Below are positions 63,701 to 64,000 of a stretch of 64,000 bases of DNA, piece by piece. Source of the stretch: Epiperipatus broadwayi (lineage: Eukaryota > Onychophora > Udeonychophora > Euonychophora > Peripatidae). Positions within the stretch are counted from its first letter, which is position 1, and every line of letters starts with the position of its first letter. The notes below the pieces were generated by a model. It worked only from the letters and a program-made list of their open reading frames with translations, was not told the DNA's origin and did no database searches. The stretch spans positions 62,001 through 126,000 of the forward strand of contig JAQFVV010000231.1 of the NCBI GenBank assembly GCA_028023455.1, in the 5' to 3' direction. A program made the translations under genes and the position numbers.

Positions 63701-64000
63701 CTTTTACTTTGTTATATCATTTAGACTATTCCCTATCTCGTAAATGGTCCATGTAACATCTGCACATAAATTTGCATAATTTTACAGTTAATAATAGAAT
63801 AAGTCGCCATGAATATGGGACTGTAAACTGTCCCGAAAGTGCTTGGTGGTAAATTTTAATAATTCAATGACAATTAATAGCTTCATTATCTGTGCGCAGA
63901 GCACATATATATATATATATATTAATTTAGACTATCAATCTGAAATTCAAAAATACAAAAAAAAAAAAACCTCTAAGAATTTGCATAGTTATATAGATCT

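Noticed and set aside
1-64000. LTR retrotransposon or DNA transposase genes
   Set aside because: I saw no protease, integrase, RNase H or DDE/D transposase motif on either strand.

Overview
The window looks like non-genic DNA from an animal (metazoan) nuclear genome. It is strongly AT-rich, has no operons and no long open reading frames, and is packed with decayed retroelements, tRNA-derived SINEs, fold-back repeats and short tandem arrays. I found no convincing host protein-coding gene or exon. The mix of Penelope-like elements (PLEs), RTE-type and CR1/Jockey-type LINEs, SINEs and hammerhead-bearing repeats suggests an invertebrate, possibly a lophotrochozoan, but I cannot name the species. 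Every coding trace is a 5'-truncated, frameshifted or stop-interrupted transposon relic. Family labels such as D, E, G, LINE-A and LINE-B are my own and apply only to this window. || Layout. 0.2-5 kb: two copies of a CR1/Jockey-like LINE (LINE-B), one on each strand, plus a LINE 3' end with a CCHC knuckle (LINE-A). 5-10 kb: SINEs, a duplicated repeat with hammerhead cores, and RTE 3' ends. 10-14 kb: fold-back repeat H, a 54-bp minisatellite, and a four-unit array fusing RTE 3' ends to SINE heads. 14-20 kb: PLE-1 (RT plus GIY-YIG, minus strand), two opposed RTE ends, a 55-bp satellite and PLE-2. 20-30 kb: hammerhead-like cores in tandem, a duplicated GIY-YIG fragment, copies of family E, and two tandem arrays. 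30-36 kb: a GC-richer 640-bp fold-back, the G fold-back, a T-run tract and a stretch I cannot assign. 36-46 kb: D, F and E repeats, the D fold-back, two opposed PLE ends and another fold-back. 46-54 kb: LINE-A 3' end, RTE relics, a D-terminal fold-back, tandem E hammerheads and arrays. 54-64 kb: a large E/D'/E inverted repeat, E copies, LINE-A, a long-TIR MITE, opposed hammerhead-like repeats, SINE trimers and an 87-bp satellite. || Main observation. Two unrelated dispersed non-coding families, D and E, carry recognisable hammerhead self-cleaving ribozyme cores: CTGATGA, a hairpin, GAAA, a two-base-pair stem III and a UH cleavage site, closed by a complementary stem I of five to six pairs. The best copies are at 50850-50891 and 50921-50962 (a tandem pair 71 bp apart), 54759-54800, 56495-56536, 39450-39493 and 41897-41940. 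Small hammerheads with a minimal stem III are known from PLEs and animal retrozyme-like repeats, and PLE relics are present here, so D and E may be PLE-derived or autonomous retrozyme-like elements. Family E also shows 5' arms that are inverted copies of its own 3' end, of different length and outer sequence at each locus. That pattern fits repeated snap-back copying better than ordinary terminal inverted repeats.
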